Shown here in pieces: positions 1 through 7,262 of a DNA stretch of 16,452 nucleotides. The stretch is from NCBI GenBank assembly GCA_964638245.1, contig CAZWZG010000061.1, positions 1 through 16,452 of the forward strand, in the 5' to 3' direction. Each line of letters opens with the position of its first letter. Position 1 is the stretch's first letter. Source of the DNA: CAZWZG01 sp964638245 (GTDB lineage: Bacteria; Pseudomonadota; Alphaproteobacteria; Rhodobacterales; Rhodobacteraceae). Both the position numbers and the translations under genes were made by a program. The notes below the pieces were generated by a model. It was not told the origin of the DNA. It searched no databases and saw only the letters and a program-made list of their open reading frames with translations.

Positions 1-600
1 ACGGGCTTTCACGTCCTGGATAAGCTCCAGCACCTTGCGGCTTTCTTTGACGCCAAGCGCGGCGGTCGGTTCATCGAGGATGATGACCTTGGAGCCGAAG
101 GCGGCGGCACGGGCCACAGCGACGCCCTGACGCTGACCGCCCGAAAGGGTTTCGACCGCCTGGTTGATGTTCTGGATCGTCATCAGGCCAAGCTCAGACA
201 GCTTGTCGCGGGCGAATTTCTCCATCGCCGAGCGGTCGAGTTTGCGGAAGACCGAGCCCAGGATGCCGGGTTTGCGGATTTCGCGCCCCATGAACATGTT
301 GTCCGCGATCGAGAGCGCGGGCGACATCGCAAGCGTCTGGTAGACGGTTTCGATGCCATGTTCGCGGGCATGGATCGGTGACGAAAAATGCACCTTCTTG
401 CCTTCGAGGAAAACCTCGCCCTCGTCGGGGATCACGGCGCCCGAGACGGCCTTGATCAGGGTGGATTTGCCCGCACCGTTGTCGCCGTTCACGGCCAGGA
501 TTTCGCCCGGGTAGAGCTCGAAATCGCAGTGATCGAGGGCAACCACGCGCCCGTAGCGTTTGACGAGGTTGCGGCCGCTGAGGATGGGTTCTTGTGCCAT
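1..600 (-). CDS. frcA: Sugar (fructose-type) ABC transporter ATPase, FrcA-like, 3' end outside window
   Basis: This is the ATP-hydrolysing subunit of a monosaccharide importer, acting on the cytoplasmic face of the membrane with the permease encoded just upstream. The first 200 residues are present; about 60 more are expected beyond the left edge, since FrcA-type single-domain ATPases are about 260 residues. Visible motifs are Walker A GDNGAGKST (residues 39-47), a Q-loop glutamine at 88, the signature LSGGQRQ (152-158) and Walker B VIILDEP (172-178). The single nucleotide-binding domain separates it from the double-domain RbsA/XylG ATPases. Its ATG shares one base with the TAA of the permease gene (TAATG), which implies translational coupling. 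The ATPase family is certain. The fructose assignment is inferred from the FrcB-like binding protein and the ROK regulator next door. Confidence 0.85.
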   Translation of the reverse strand, partial: MAQEPILSGRNLVKRYGRVVALDHCDFELYPGEILAVNGDNGAGKSTLIKAVSGAVIPDEGEVFLEGKKVHFSSPIHAREHGIETVYQTLAMSPALSIADNMFMGREIRKPGILGSVFRKLDRSAMEKFARDKLSELGLMTIQNINQAVETLSGGQRQGVAVARAAAFGSKVIILDEPTAALGVKESRKVLELIQDVKAR

Positions 601-1658
601 TATGCCGAAACCTTTCTGATCCACTGGTCGACCGCGACAGCGGCGATGATGAGGAGGCCGATAAGGAGGAACGTCCACTGGGCGTCCGCCCCGAGAAGGC
701 GCAATCCGAGGGTAAAGACACCAACGATCAGGGCTCCGAACAACGCGCCCATGATTGAGCCGCGTCCACCGAAGAGCGAGATGCCCCCGATCACCACGGC
801 GGTGATGGATTCGATGTTGGCAAGCTGACCGACCGTTGGAGAGATCGAGCCGATCCGTCCTACCATGGCCCAGCCTGCGAAAGCGCAGATGATGCCGGAG
901 AGGAGGTATACCGAGATCAGAGTCTTCTTTACATTCACACCCGACAGCTCGGCAGCCTCTGGATCATCACCAACGGCATACACATGGCGCCCCCAAGCCG
1001 TGTGTTTGAGCGCATAGGCCAGCGTGAAGATGAGAACGAGCATGAAGATCACGCCCAAAGTGAAGGTTGCGCCGCCGAACTGGAATTTGGTCCCGAAGAC
1101 TTGAAGGAGAGGGGCCTGATCTTCAATATCCTGACTTCGAATGGTCTCGTTCGCTGAATACAAAAAGTTGGTGGCCAATATGATTTGCCAGGTCCCGAGG
1201 GTGACAATGAAGGGCGGCAGCTTCATGTAGGCCACGAGCCAGCCGTTGAGAAAACCGCAGATGGCGCCGACCGCAAGGCCGCAGAGAATGGAGATTTCAA
1301 CGGGGAAGCCATAGCGGAAGGTAAATTGGCCCATCACGACGGACGACAGGACCATGATTGCGCCAACCGAAAGGTCGATGCCAGCAGTCAGGATCACAAG
1401 GCTTTGCGCGGCGGCGACGATGCCCACGATCTGAACCTGCTGCAGGATTAGCGTCATCGCGAAAGGTGAAAAGAAGCGCGATCCGACGAGGATTCCGAAA
1501 ACGATAATGGCGGCGACAAGCACGATCAGCGGCACGAAGGCTGGGTTCACGTGCAGGATGTGTTGAAGTTGCCCGACGAAACCGCGGTTTGGATGATCAA
1601 ACTCGGCGACGGCGTCTGGCGCGCTGCCCGCCGATTTTTCATAATCGGTGCTCGACAT
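600..1658 (-). CDS. frcC: Sugar (fructose-type) ABC transporter permease, FrcC-like
   Basis: This is the integral membrane channel subunit of the same importer, probably a homodimer in the inner membrane. The 352-residue protein belongs to the RbsC/BPD_transp_2 permease family. It has a soluble N-terminal stretch of about 40 residues, then roughly ten hydrophobic segments between about residue 40 and 346. The family motif GIDLSVGAIMVLSS lies near residue 92-105, and the late Gly-rich segment SLFGGRGSIMGALFGA matches RbsC-type permeases. The ATG at 1658 is preceded by a strong GGAGG ribosome site about 5 bases upstream. It lies 120 bp downstream of frcB with a hairpin in between, and overlaps frcA by one base. 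The permease family is very likely. The substrate is inferred from the neighbours. Confidence 0.88.
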   Translation of the reverse strand: MSSTDYEKSAGSAPDAVAEFDHPNRGFVGQLQHILHVNPAFVPLIVLVAAIIVFGILVGSRFFSPFAMTLILQQVQIVGIVAAAQSLVILTAGIDLSVGAIMVLSSVVMGQFTFRYGFPVEISILCGLAVGAICGFLNGWLVAYMKLPPFIVTLGTWQIILATNFLYSANETIRSQDIEDQAPLLQVFGTKFQFGGATFTLGVIFMLVLIFTLAYALKHTAWGRHVYAVGDDPEAAELSGVNVKKTLISVYLLSGIICAFAGWAMVGRIGSISPTVGQLANIESITAVVIGGISLFGGRGSIMGALFGALIVGVFTLGLRLLGADAQWTFLLIGLLIIAAVAVDQWIRKVSA

Positions 1659-1741
1659 AAAACTTCCTCCCTCGGTCAGGTTTTTGACCGCCCAGTCGTC
1701 GCGAGTGTGTCAGAAAATTTCCGAGCTGTCTTGCCCGGGGA

Positions 1742-1767
1742 TGGGAAGGGCGCAGCCGCCCTTCCCA
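1742..1767 (-). other. Intercistronic hairpin directly after frcB
   Basis: A perfect inverted repeat has 11-bp arms at 1742-1752 and 1757-1767 and a 4-base loop. It begins 11 bases after the frcB stop codon and about 80 bases before the frcC start. No run of Ts follows on the minus strand, so it does not look like a full intrinsic terminator. In other transport operons, hairpins in this position stabilise the upstream binding-protein mRNA or partly attenuate the membrane-component genes. That role is inferred here. Confidence 0.7.
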
Positions 1768-1778
1768 GATTGGTCAGA

Positions 1779-2792
1779 TTAGCCCCAGCAGAGCTCGAGC
1801 CCTTCGGCTGACGTGATCGAAGGAACACCGTCAACCGGGTTGTCGGTGACAAGTGCTACGCCGGTGTCAAAGAAGGCTTTGCCCGGTGTCGGCTCAGGCT
1901 TCACGCCTTCGTCGGCCCACTTCTTGATGGCCTCAACGCCAAGCGCCGCCATAAGCAGCGGGTACTGCTGCGAGGTTGCGCCAATTCTGCCGTCAGCGAC
2001 GTCCTGAACGCCAGGGCAGCCGCCGTCGACGGAGACGATGGTCACGTCATCGGTACGACCGAAGTCTTCCAGCGTTTTGTACGCACCAGCGGCAGCCGGT
2101 TCATTGATTGTGTAGAGGACGTTCACGCCGTCATCCATGGTCAGAAGGTTTTCCATGCTCTTGCGGCCGCCTTCTTCGTTGGCGTTGGTCACTTCGTTGT
2201 TGACGATACGCGGATCGGTTTCGTCGCCCCATTTGTTGGGGTCGCCAAGATCAATGCCAAAGCCCTGAAGGAAGCCCTGGTTGCGCAGAACGCCAACGGT
2301 CGGCTGGGACACGTTGATGTTCATCATGCCGATTTTGGCGGTGGCCGTGTCGACCTGGCCCGCAGCCCATTTACCGATCAGCTCACCCGCAAGGAAATTG
2401 TCGGTGGCAAATGTTGCGTCAGCCGCATCAATCGGCGTCAGCGGCGTGTCGAGCGCGATGACGACGAGGCCAGCTTCACGGGCCTGCGTCACGGCAGGAA
2501 CGATCGAGGACGTGTCAGATGCGGTGATCAGGATGCCCTTTGCGCCGTCCAGAATGCAGGTTTCAATCGCCTGAACCTGGGTCTCATGGTCGCCGTCGAT
2601 CTTACCTGCGAACGATTTCAGCTCCATACCAAGCTCATCGGCTTTGGCCTGTGCGCCTTCTTTCATTTTCACGAAGAACGGGTTCGTTTCCGTTTTTGTG
2701 ATCAGGCACACGCTGGTGGCGTGACCGCCAGCGAACGAGGCGCCCGCAGACGCGATCATGGCAACGGCGGATGCCGCGATTAGCTTTTTCAT
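1779..2792 (-). CDS. frcB: Periplasmic fructose-type sugar-binding protein, FrcB-like
   Basis: This is the periplasmic receptor that captures the sugar and delivers it to FrcC/FrcA. The 337-residue protein starts with a Sec signal peptide (MKKLIAASAVAMIASAGASFA, cleavage probably after residue 21). It continues as a periplasmic-binding-protein type 1 (RbsB/peripla_BP_4) fold. Stretches such as LITKTETNPFFVKMKEGAQ, AGKIDGD, GILITASDTSSIVPA, ALDTPLTPIDAADATFATDN, NEPAAAGAY and VSVDGGCPG resemble Sinorhizobium FrcB as I remember it, including the short C-terminal LCWG. The ATG at 2792 has a GGGAGG ribosome site. It is the first gene of the leftward operon and is probably controlled from the dyad-rich region shared with frcR. 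The fold is certain. Fructose is the best substrate guess, and ribose or mannose are not excluded. Confidence 0.85.
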   Translation of the reverse strand: MKKLIAASAVAMIASAGASFAGGHATSVCLITKTETNPFFVKMKEGAQAKADELGMELKSFAGKIDGDHETQVQAIETCILDGAKGILITASDTSSIVPAVTQAREAGLVVIALDTPLTPIDAADATFATDNFLAGELIGKWAAGQVDTATAKIGMMNINVSQPTVGVLRNQGFLQGFGIDLGDPNKWGDETDPRIVNNEVTNANEEGGRKSMENLLTMDDGVNVLYTINEPAAAGAYKTLEDFGRTDDVTIVSVDGGCPGVQDVADGRIGATSQQYPLLMAALGVEAIKKWADEGVKPEPTPGKAFFDTGVALVTDNPVDGVPSITSAEGLELCWG

Positions 2793-2864
2793 AAGTGTCC
2801 TCCCAAGACAATTTTACGGCCCGTACGACGGACCGATCCCCACGGATTTCCCGTGATTACCCTT

Positions 2865-2894
2865 ACGGTAGTCGCGATTCGGCAGGCGCGTCAA
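2865..2894 (-). promoter_or_regulatory. Candidate promoter for frcBCA
   Basis: On the minus strand a TTGACG box (2894-2889) is followed, after 18 bases, by TACCGT (2870-2865), a plausible sigma-70 -35/-10 pair. Transcription would start near 2858, leaving a leader of about 65 bases before the frcB ATG. The -35 box overlaps the left arm of the 34-bp dyad. A smaller inverted repeat, CACGG-N5-CCGTG, at 2841-2855 would sit at the start of the transcript and could be a second regulator site or a short hairpin. The assignment rests on sequence match only. Confidence 0.4.
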
Positions 2895-2923
2895 TAAATA
2901 AATCACTCTGATTTACTATTGAC
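2890..2923. promoter_or_regulatory. Nested 34-bp dyad, candidate FrcR operator
   Basis: Two inverted repeats share almost the same centre. The outer arms are GTCAATA (2890-2896) and TATTGAC (2917-2923). The inner arms are TAAATCA (2899-2905) and TGATTTA (2909-2915), around a CTC centre. The site lies between the divergent frcR and frcB genes. It overlaps the likely frcB -35 box and a TACTAT element (2914-2919) that could be the frcR -10 box. ROK repressors such as NagC and Mlc bind AT-rich symmetric sites of comparable size, so FrcR is the natural candidate ligand. Confidence 0.5.
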
Positions 2924-2968
2924 AGGTCGCGCGCAGGTTCCTCAGGATGGAGACGGGAGGAAATGGTC

Positions 2969-4171
2969 ATGGCCCACGGCGAAGAGCCGGGCCCGTTGCA
3001 CGCGGAGCGTGCTTTCGGGGACCTTGGTACGAACGCAAGCGGCATGCGTGCGCGCAATGAGCGGCTCGTTCTATCGGTCGTGCGCCACCACGGTGCCCTG
3101 TCCAAGGCCGAGATTGCAAGAACAACCGGGCTTTCAGCGCAAACGGTGTCGGTGATCATGCGTTCGCTCGAAGCCGACGGGTTTCTTGCGCGCGGCGAAA
3201 AGGTGCGCGGCAAAGTAGGGCAGCCGTCGGTTCCGATGCGGCTCGCTCCGGATGGCGCCTTCTTTCTGGGGCTGAAAGTCGGGCGACGCAGTGCCGAACT
3301 GCTGCTCGTCGATTTTCTGGGAGAGATTAGGGCGCGGGCTTATGATCACTACGACTATCCTACACCCAAGAGCACGATGGATTTCGTGCGGCGTTCGATT
3401 TCAAAATTGACCGAGACACTGCCGAAGAAACATCAAGACCGGATCGGCGGCCTCGGGATCGCGGCCCCGTTCTTCTTGTGGGAATGGGCCGACGCCATCG
3501 GCGTAGATGACAACAGTATGGATGCCTGGCGGAGCTTTGATCTGCGCGAAGAGGTTCAGGCGCTCGTCCCATTCCCTGTCTATCTCGCAAACGATGCGAC
3601 CAGCGCTTGCAATGCCGAACTCGTGTTTGGGTCACCCGATAAGCCCTCAGACTTCCTCTATTTCTATATGGGGTACTTCATTGGGGGCGGTGTCGTTTTG
3701 GGCGGCAACCTTCTGACTGGCCCCAACGGAAATGCCGGCGCCATTGGTCCCATGCCAACAGGGGGTATGCATGGACCCGCACGACAGCTGGTCAACGTCG
3801 CCTCTCTGGCAGGCTTGGAAAAGCGTTTCTACGGCGCCGGTGGGACGCCCGAAGAAATGTGGGGTACGCCTGGCCAATGGTCGGCTCCCGAAGAAATGGT
3901 CAATGAGTGGCTGGACGAGGCGGGGCGCGCGATTGCCCACGCCGTGCTTTCGGCAATCTCGATCATTGATGTATCGTCAGTCTACATTGACGGTTCCATG
4001 CCCACAGAAACGCGCAGCGCGCTCGTGGCAGCGGTGGACAAGCACCTCAACCAGATGAACCTTTCGGGACTCTGCCCACCGTTGATCAGCGAAGGCAGTA
4101 TCGGCCCGGACGCACGATCCCTTGGAGCAGCGAGCCAGCCGTTGTCAAAGAGGTTCATCCTGGAGTTTTGA
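2969..4171 (+). CDS. frcR: ROK-family transcriptional regulator of the frc genes (FrcR-like)
   Basis: This is a sugar-responsive DNA-binding regulator, most likely the repressor of the divergent frcBCA operon and of itself. From the ATG at 2969 it has 400 residues. An N-terminal winged helix-turn-helix spans about residues 30-85 (LSKAEIARTTGLSAQTVSVI is the helix-turn-helix core), and a sugar-kinase-like ROK domain follows. An ATG two codons earlier, at 2963, is in frame, but it lies only 2 bases from the GGGAGG ribosome site (2955-2960); 2969 has the normal 8-base spacing and was chosen. The usual ROK zinc motif (Cys-x-Cys-Gly-x2-Gly-Cys) is absent. The matching region, after GAIGPMPTGGMHG, has no cysteine. 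The ROK call is firm. The frcR name rests on gene order. Confidence 0.82.
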   Translation: MAHGEEPGPLHAERAFGDLGTNASGMRARNERLVLSVVRHHGALSKAEIARTTGLSAQTVSVIMRSLEADGFLARGEKVRGKVGQPSVPMRLAPDGAFFLGLKVGRRSAELLLVDFLGEIRARAYDHYDYPTPKSTMDFVRRSISKLTETLPKKHQDRIGGLGIAAPFFLWEWADAIGVDDNSMDAWRSFDLREEVQALVPFPVYLANDATSACNAELVFGSPDKPSDFLYFYMGYFIGGGVVLGGNLLTGPNGNAGAIGPMPTGGMHGPARQLVNVASLAGLEKRFYGAGGTPEEMWGTPGQWSAPEEMVNEWLDEAGRAIAHAVLSAISIIDVSSVYIDGSMPTETRSALVAAVDKHLNQMNLSGLCPPLISEGSIGPDARSLGAASQPLSKRFILEF

Positions 4172-4193
4172 CGGCAAGCAGGTATTCAGGCAT

Positions 4194-4267
4194 TGGAGGC
4201 GAGTACCGGAATCGAACCGGTGTACACGGATTTGCAATCCGCTGCGTCACCACTCCGCCAACTCGCC
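4194..4267 (-). tRNA. tRNA-Cys (anticodon GCA), CCA encoded
   Basis: Read on the minus strand, this 74-base gene folds as a complete cloverleaf. The 7-bp acceptor stem is GGCGAGT/ACTCGCC. The anticodon stem GCGGA/TCCGT encloses loop TTGCAAA with anticodon GCA, and the T-arm contains GGTTCGATTCC. The discriminator base is U and the 3' CCA is encoded, both typical of bacterial tRNA-Cys. It converges on frcR, whose stop lies 22 bp from the tRNA 3' end, and no terminator hairpin is visible between them. I see no integrase gene next to it. Confidence 0.95.
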
Positions 4268-4407
4268 CTCCGTCAGGTTCACATTTGAATCGTGGTGTGA
4301 TCCGCGCCTGATTGGCGATCTATTAGCGCGACTGAAAACTGGTGTCGAGATTGAAGTGGGAGCGGGGCTTGCGAGAGCCGTAGACATTTGGGTTTCATCA
4401 CCGTCTA

Positions 4408-5292
4408 TTGTCGCGCGTGTCCAGATTGAAACTCGATCACCTCCAAACCTTTGTTGCGGTAGCGCGCTACGGCAGCGTCAGTCGAGCGGCCGAGGCATTG
4501 AATCTTACTCAGCCTACAGCAACTTCGCGGATAAAGGCGATGGAAGGTAGCTTAGGTGCAAAGGTGTTCAATCGCACGGCCGCCGGAATGGTTTTGACCA
4601 AGCGTGGTGACATGCTTTTACGCTTTGCAGAGCAGTTTCAACAACTGACCGACATGGTCGAAGAACATGTCATGGACGCTGCGGGCATCGACCGTTTCAT
4701 GCGGATCGGGGTGTCTGAGACAATAGCACAGAGTTGGTTACCTGACTTCGTCGGGGCGTTGCACGCGGGGTATCCCGAATTGACCATCGAAATCAGCGTC
4801 GACATCTCGATAAACCTGCGTGAGCAACTGCTCGGGCGCGAGATCGACCTTGCAATTCTGCTTGGGCCAATCTCTGATTTCACAGTCGACAACGTTGATC
4901 TTCCGAGCGTCGAATTGGTCTGGTTTAGGGCCGCTCAGACGGAGTCGCATGTCGACTTTGGCAAAACGCCTATCACGACTTATGCCCGAAATACGAGGCC
5001 ATTTCGAGAGATCAGGGCAGAGCTGTTTGAGCGCTTCGGACCCAAGGTTACGCTATTTCCATCTTCGTCTTTGTCCTCGTGCTTTAGAATGGTTGAAGCC
5101 GGTTTGGCCGTCGGCGCTCTCCCAAAAGAGCTGGGTAAGGCGTTTGTTAAACAAGGAAAACTCGTCGAGTTCGATCCGGGTTGGACGCCTTCACCGTTGA
5201 GGTTCTCAGCATCATACATTGCCGAACCGAGAAGTCATCTGATCGAAGCGGCAGCGCGTACCGCACAAGTGGTTGCGGCTGGCAAGACATAA
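4408..5292 (+). CDS. LysR-type transcriptional regulator, likely controls the 5-oxoproline operon
   Basis: This is a LysR-family regulator with a DNA-binding helix-turn-helix in about the first 65 residues (key stretch VSRAAEALNLTQPTATSRI) and a substrate-sensing periplasmic-binding-like domain to the end, 294 residues in all. No ATG start fits. Candidates are TTG 4408, GTG 4417 and TTG 4426; the last gives MKLDHLQTF, the most LysR-like N-terminus. None has a clear ribosome site, so the exact start is uncertain. It lies 87 bp upstream of, and in the same direction as, the YcsI/TRAP/5-oxoprolinase genes, so it most likely senses their substrate. Base composition drops within it: three sampled 60-base rows (4561, 4861, 5041) are about 47-52% GC, against about 63% in a sampled row of the next gene. 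Confidence 0.85.
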   Translation: MSRVSRLKLDHLQTFVAVARYGSVSRAAEALNLTQPTATSRIKAMEGSLGAKVFNRTAAGMVLTKRGDMLLRFAEQFQQLTDMVEEHVMDAAGIDRFMRIGVSETIAQSWLPDFVGALHAGYPELTIEISVDISINLREQLLGREIDLAILLGPISDFTVDNVDLPSVELVWFRAAQTESHVDFGKTPITTYARNTRPFREIRAELFERFGPKVTLFPSSSLSSCFRMVEAGLAVGALPKELGKAFVKQGKLVEFDPGWTPSPLRFSASYIAEPRSHLIEAAARTAQVVAAGKT

Positions 5293-5306
5293 AGGGTCTC
5301 TATGGC

Positions 5307-5345
5307 TTGACCAAAAAAAATACGATTGGATTTTATATCTGATCC
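5307..5345 (+). promoter_or_regulatory. Candidate promoter and LysR-type site before the YcsI/TRAP operon
   Basis: A TTGACC box (5307-5312) is followed after 18 bases by TTTTAT (5331-5336), a weak but plausible -35/-10 pair in an AT-rich patch. GGAT (5328-5331) and ATCC (5342-5345) form a short dyad over the -10 region, similar in spacing to LysR-type boxes. The site lies between the LysR stop and the YcsI-like start and would drive the five downstream genes. It is a pattern match only. Confidence 0.3.
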
Positions 5346-5379
5346 GCTGGAACGTCACCGAAGTTAACAGGATTCGGAT

Positions 5380-6219
5380 ATGACACCGGCTTTCGAGGAC
5401 CTTCAAAAGCTTGCCGCAGACGGGATGCGCGCCCACATCCGGGCCTGTGCTTATTCGGGTCACACTGCCGGATTGGGCGGCAAAACGCTTCAGGCCAACC
5501 TTGCGATTCTTTCCTCCAAAAACGCGCTCGACTTCATGCGCTTTTGCCAACGCAATCCCAAGCCCTGCCCGCTGGTGGGCGTTTCGGACACCGGCAACCC
5601 GATGATGACGACGCTCGGGTGGGACATTGATATCCGCACGGATTTGCCCGGGTACTACGTTTACCGGGACGGGCATCGCAGCGCGTCCGTCGAAGACATC
5701 AGAGACCTTTGGACCGAAGACATGGTTGCCTTTGCGATCGGGTGCTCTTTCACGTTCGAGCATGCCTTGCTCGATGCGGGTATCCCGCTCTGGCACATCG
5801 AAAACAACACCACGGTCCCGATGTTCCGTACCAACATCATGACCGTCCCGGCAGGGCCGTTTAGTGGCCAGACCGTGGTCAGCATGCGGGCCATCGCGCG
5901 CGACGATGTCAAAGAGGTCATCGAGATCTCTCGGCGCTTTCCAATGGCCCATGGCGCTCCTCTCCATGTCGGCGATCCTGCCGAAATCGGCATCCAAGAT
6001 CTGAACATGCCCGAGTGGGGCGATCCTGCGCCGGTTGGGCCGGGGCAGGTGCCCGTTTTCTGGGCATGCGGTGTGACCCCGCAGGTCGCGATCATGCGGG
6101 CCCGGCTTCCGCTCTGCATCACCCACAAACCCGGCGCCATGTTGATCACCGATGTGCCCGACGACGCCGAAACGACAATCCTCGCAACAGCACAATATCC
6201 AACAGGAGAAATACAATGA
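5380..6219 (+). CDS. YcsI/DUF1445 family protein, D-glutamate-cyclase-like putative hydro-lyase
   Basis: This is a cytoplasmic 279-residue protein of the YcsI/DUF1445 family, near the usual bacterial length of about 260-280. Family landmarks visible are the N-terminal HTAGLGGKTLQANLAIL (residues 28-44), GCSFTFE (121-127), FWACGVTPQ (227-235) and ITHKPGAMLITD (247-258). The mammalian relative DGLUCY converts D-glutamate to 5-oxo-D-proline. Bacterial members are mostly annotated only as putative hydro-lyases. The Bacillus subtilis member ycsI lies in the operon that carries the 5-oxoprolinase subunits. Here it is the first gene of an operon ending in a 5-oxoprolinase, which supports a role in 5-oxoproline or D-glutamate chemistry. 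The ATG at 5380 has a CAGGA ribosome site. Its TGA overlaps the next start (ATGA). The family call is firm and the exact reaction is inferred. Confidence 0.88.
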   Translation: MTPAFEDLQKLAADGMRAHIRACAYSGHTAGLGGKTLQANLAILSSKNALDFMRFCQRNPKPCPLVGVSDTGNPMMTTLGWDIDIRTDLPGYYVYRDGHRSASVEDIRDLWTEDMVAFAIGCSFTFEHALLDAGIPLWHIENNTTVPMFRTNIMTVPAGPFSGQTVVSMRAIARDDVKEVIEISRRFPMAHGAPLHVGDPAEIGIQDLNMPEWGDPAPVGPGQVPVFWACGVTPQVAIMRARLPLCITHKPGAMLITDVPDDAETTILATAQYPTGEIQ

Positions 6220-7253
6220 AGAAATTCACGACAATGCTTGGCACGCTTGCGATTGGCGCAAGTGGAGCAATGGCCGAAGGTCCCGTTGTTCTGACCGCCG
6301 TTGGCACGTGGTCGAGTCTGACGAACTATCAAAAGCACGAAGAACCCTTCTTCAACCAGCGTCTGAACGAGGCTTCGGGCGGCGATATCGTGGGCAAGAT
6401 CCAGTCGCAGTCCGGCCTTGGGCTCAAAGGCTTCGAGATCATGCGTTTGGTCAAAAATGGCGTCTTTGACTTTGCGTTTGGCCTGCCGGGTTATGTTGCA
6501 GCAGAGAATGCAATCTTTGAAGGCGCTGACCTGTCCTCGCTGACCCAAGACATCGATACACAGCGCGCCGTGTCGGACGCCTATTTCGATACGCTGGAGA
6601 CGGCATTTGCGGACATCTACAACGCGAAGCTTTTGATGCTCTACCCTTTCCCAAGCCAGACGCTCTGGTGCAATAGCGAGGTCAACGGGATCGCGGATCT
6701 CGAAGGCAAAAAAATCCGCGTCTACTCCACGACCCTGGGTGACTTCGTCGAAGGTGTCGGCGGAACGTCGGTGACGGTGGCCTTCTCGGAGGTGATCCCG
6801 GCGCTGGAAAAGGGTGTCGTGGATTGCGCGATCACCGGCACGATGTCGGCCTACACGGCGAAATGGAACCAGGTTGCGACCCATGCCTATACGCTGCGCG
6901 TGGGCTGGGGCCTTGCCTTCGGGGCCATGAACATGGACAAATGGAACAGCCTTTCGGCAGACCAGCAGGCTCTTCTGCAAACCGAAATCGCAACTCTAAA
7001 CGATGCTATGTGGGCCGAAACCGCGACCGAAGACGACATTGCGATCTCTTGCATCACGGGTGGCGCCTGCGACATTGGCGCGCCAGGCTCGATGACCCTC
7101 GTCGAGCCCAGCAAGGCCGATCTTGAACTGCGCGATCAGATCGCCACAGACGTCGTGCTTGCGCGCTGGGCCGAGCGGTGCGGTGCGGATTGTGCGGCGA
7201 ACTGGAACGAAACAGTCGGTCCGATCTTGGGCCTGACCGCCCAAGCCAAGTAA
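6216..7253 (+). CDS. dctP: TRAP transporter periplasmic binding protein, DctP-type, predicted 5-oxoproline receptor
   Basis: This is the periplasmic substrate receptor of the TRAP transporter completed by the next two genes. It has 345 residues, with a signal peptide likely cleaved after AMA (residues 18-20). The DctP fold is shown by the conserved KKIRVYS segment, whose Arg168 corresponds to the carboxylate-binding arginine of the family, and by VAFSEVIPALEKGVVDCA (188-205). The start at ATG 6216 is chosen for its AGGAG ribosome site, the signal peptide and the ATGA overlap with the upstream gene; the open frame runs further upstream but inside that gene. Six cysteines (152, 204, 279, 285, 322, 326) remain in the mature protein, four of them in the C-terminal 70 residues. 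The neighbouring 5-oxoprolinase points to pyroglutamate, a ligand known for Bordetella DctP6/DctP7. Confidence 0.87.
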   Translation: MKKFTTMLGTLAIGASGAMAEGPVVLTAVGTWSSLTNYQKHEEPFFNQRLNEASGGDIVGKIQSQSGLGLKGFEIMRLVKNGVFDFAFGLPGYVAAENAIFEGADLSSLTQDIDTQRAVSDAYFDTLETAFADIYNAKLLMLYPFPSQTLWCNSEVNGIADLEGKKIRVYSTTLGDFVEGVGGTSVTVAFSEVIPALEKGVVDCAITGTMSAYTAKWNQVATHAYTLRVGWGLAFGAMNMDKWNSLSADQQALLQTEIATLNDAMWAETATEDDIAISCITGGACDIGAPGSMTLVEPSKADLELRDQIATDVVLARWAERCGADCAANWNETVGPILGLTAQAK

Positions 7254-7262
7254 GGCGTTGGT

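Noticed and set aside
1..600. Apparent open frames of other strands and frames at 183-371, 194-724 and 388-828
   Set aside because: The minus-strand frame ending at the left edge has all ABC ATPase motifs in order, so the others are shadows of it.
4194..4267. tRNA-Cys as an attachment site for a genomic island carrying the 5-oxoproline operon
   Set aside because: No integrase, no transposase and no repeated tRNA 3' end were seen, and the operon lies on the 5' side of the tRNA, not the usual integration side.
4122..4550. A 142-codon plus-strand open frame across the tRNA and the LysR start
   Set aside because: It overlaps the frcR end, runs antisense through the tRNA gene and into the LysR gene in another frame, and has no recognisable features.
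5661..6980. A 439-codon open frame on the minus strand, and another of 334 codons at 5212-6216
   Set aside because: They lie antisense to the well-conserved YcsI-like and dctP genes, run across a gene boundary, and have Arg/His-rich low-complexity translations typical of the opposite strand of GC-rich genes.
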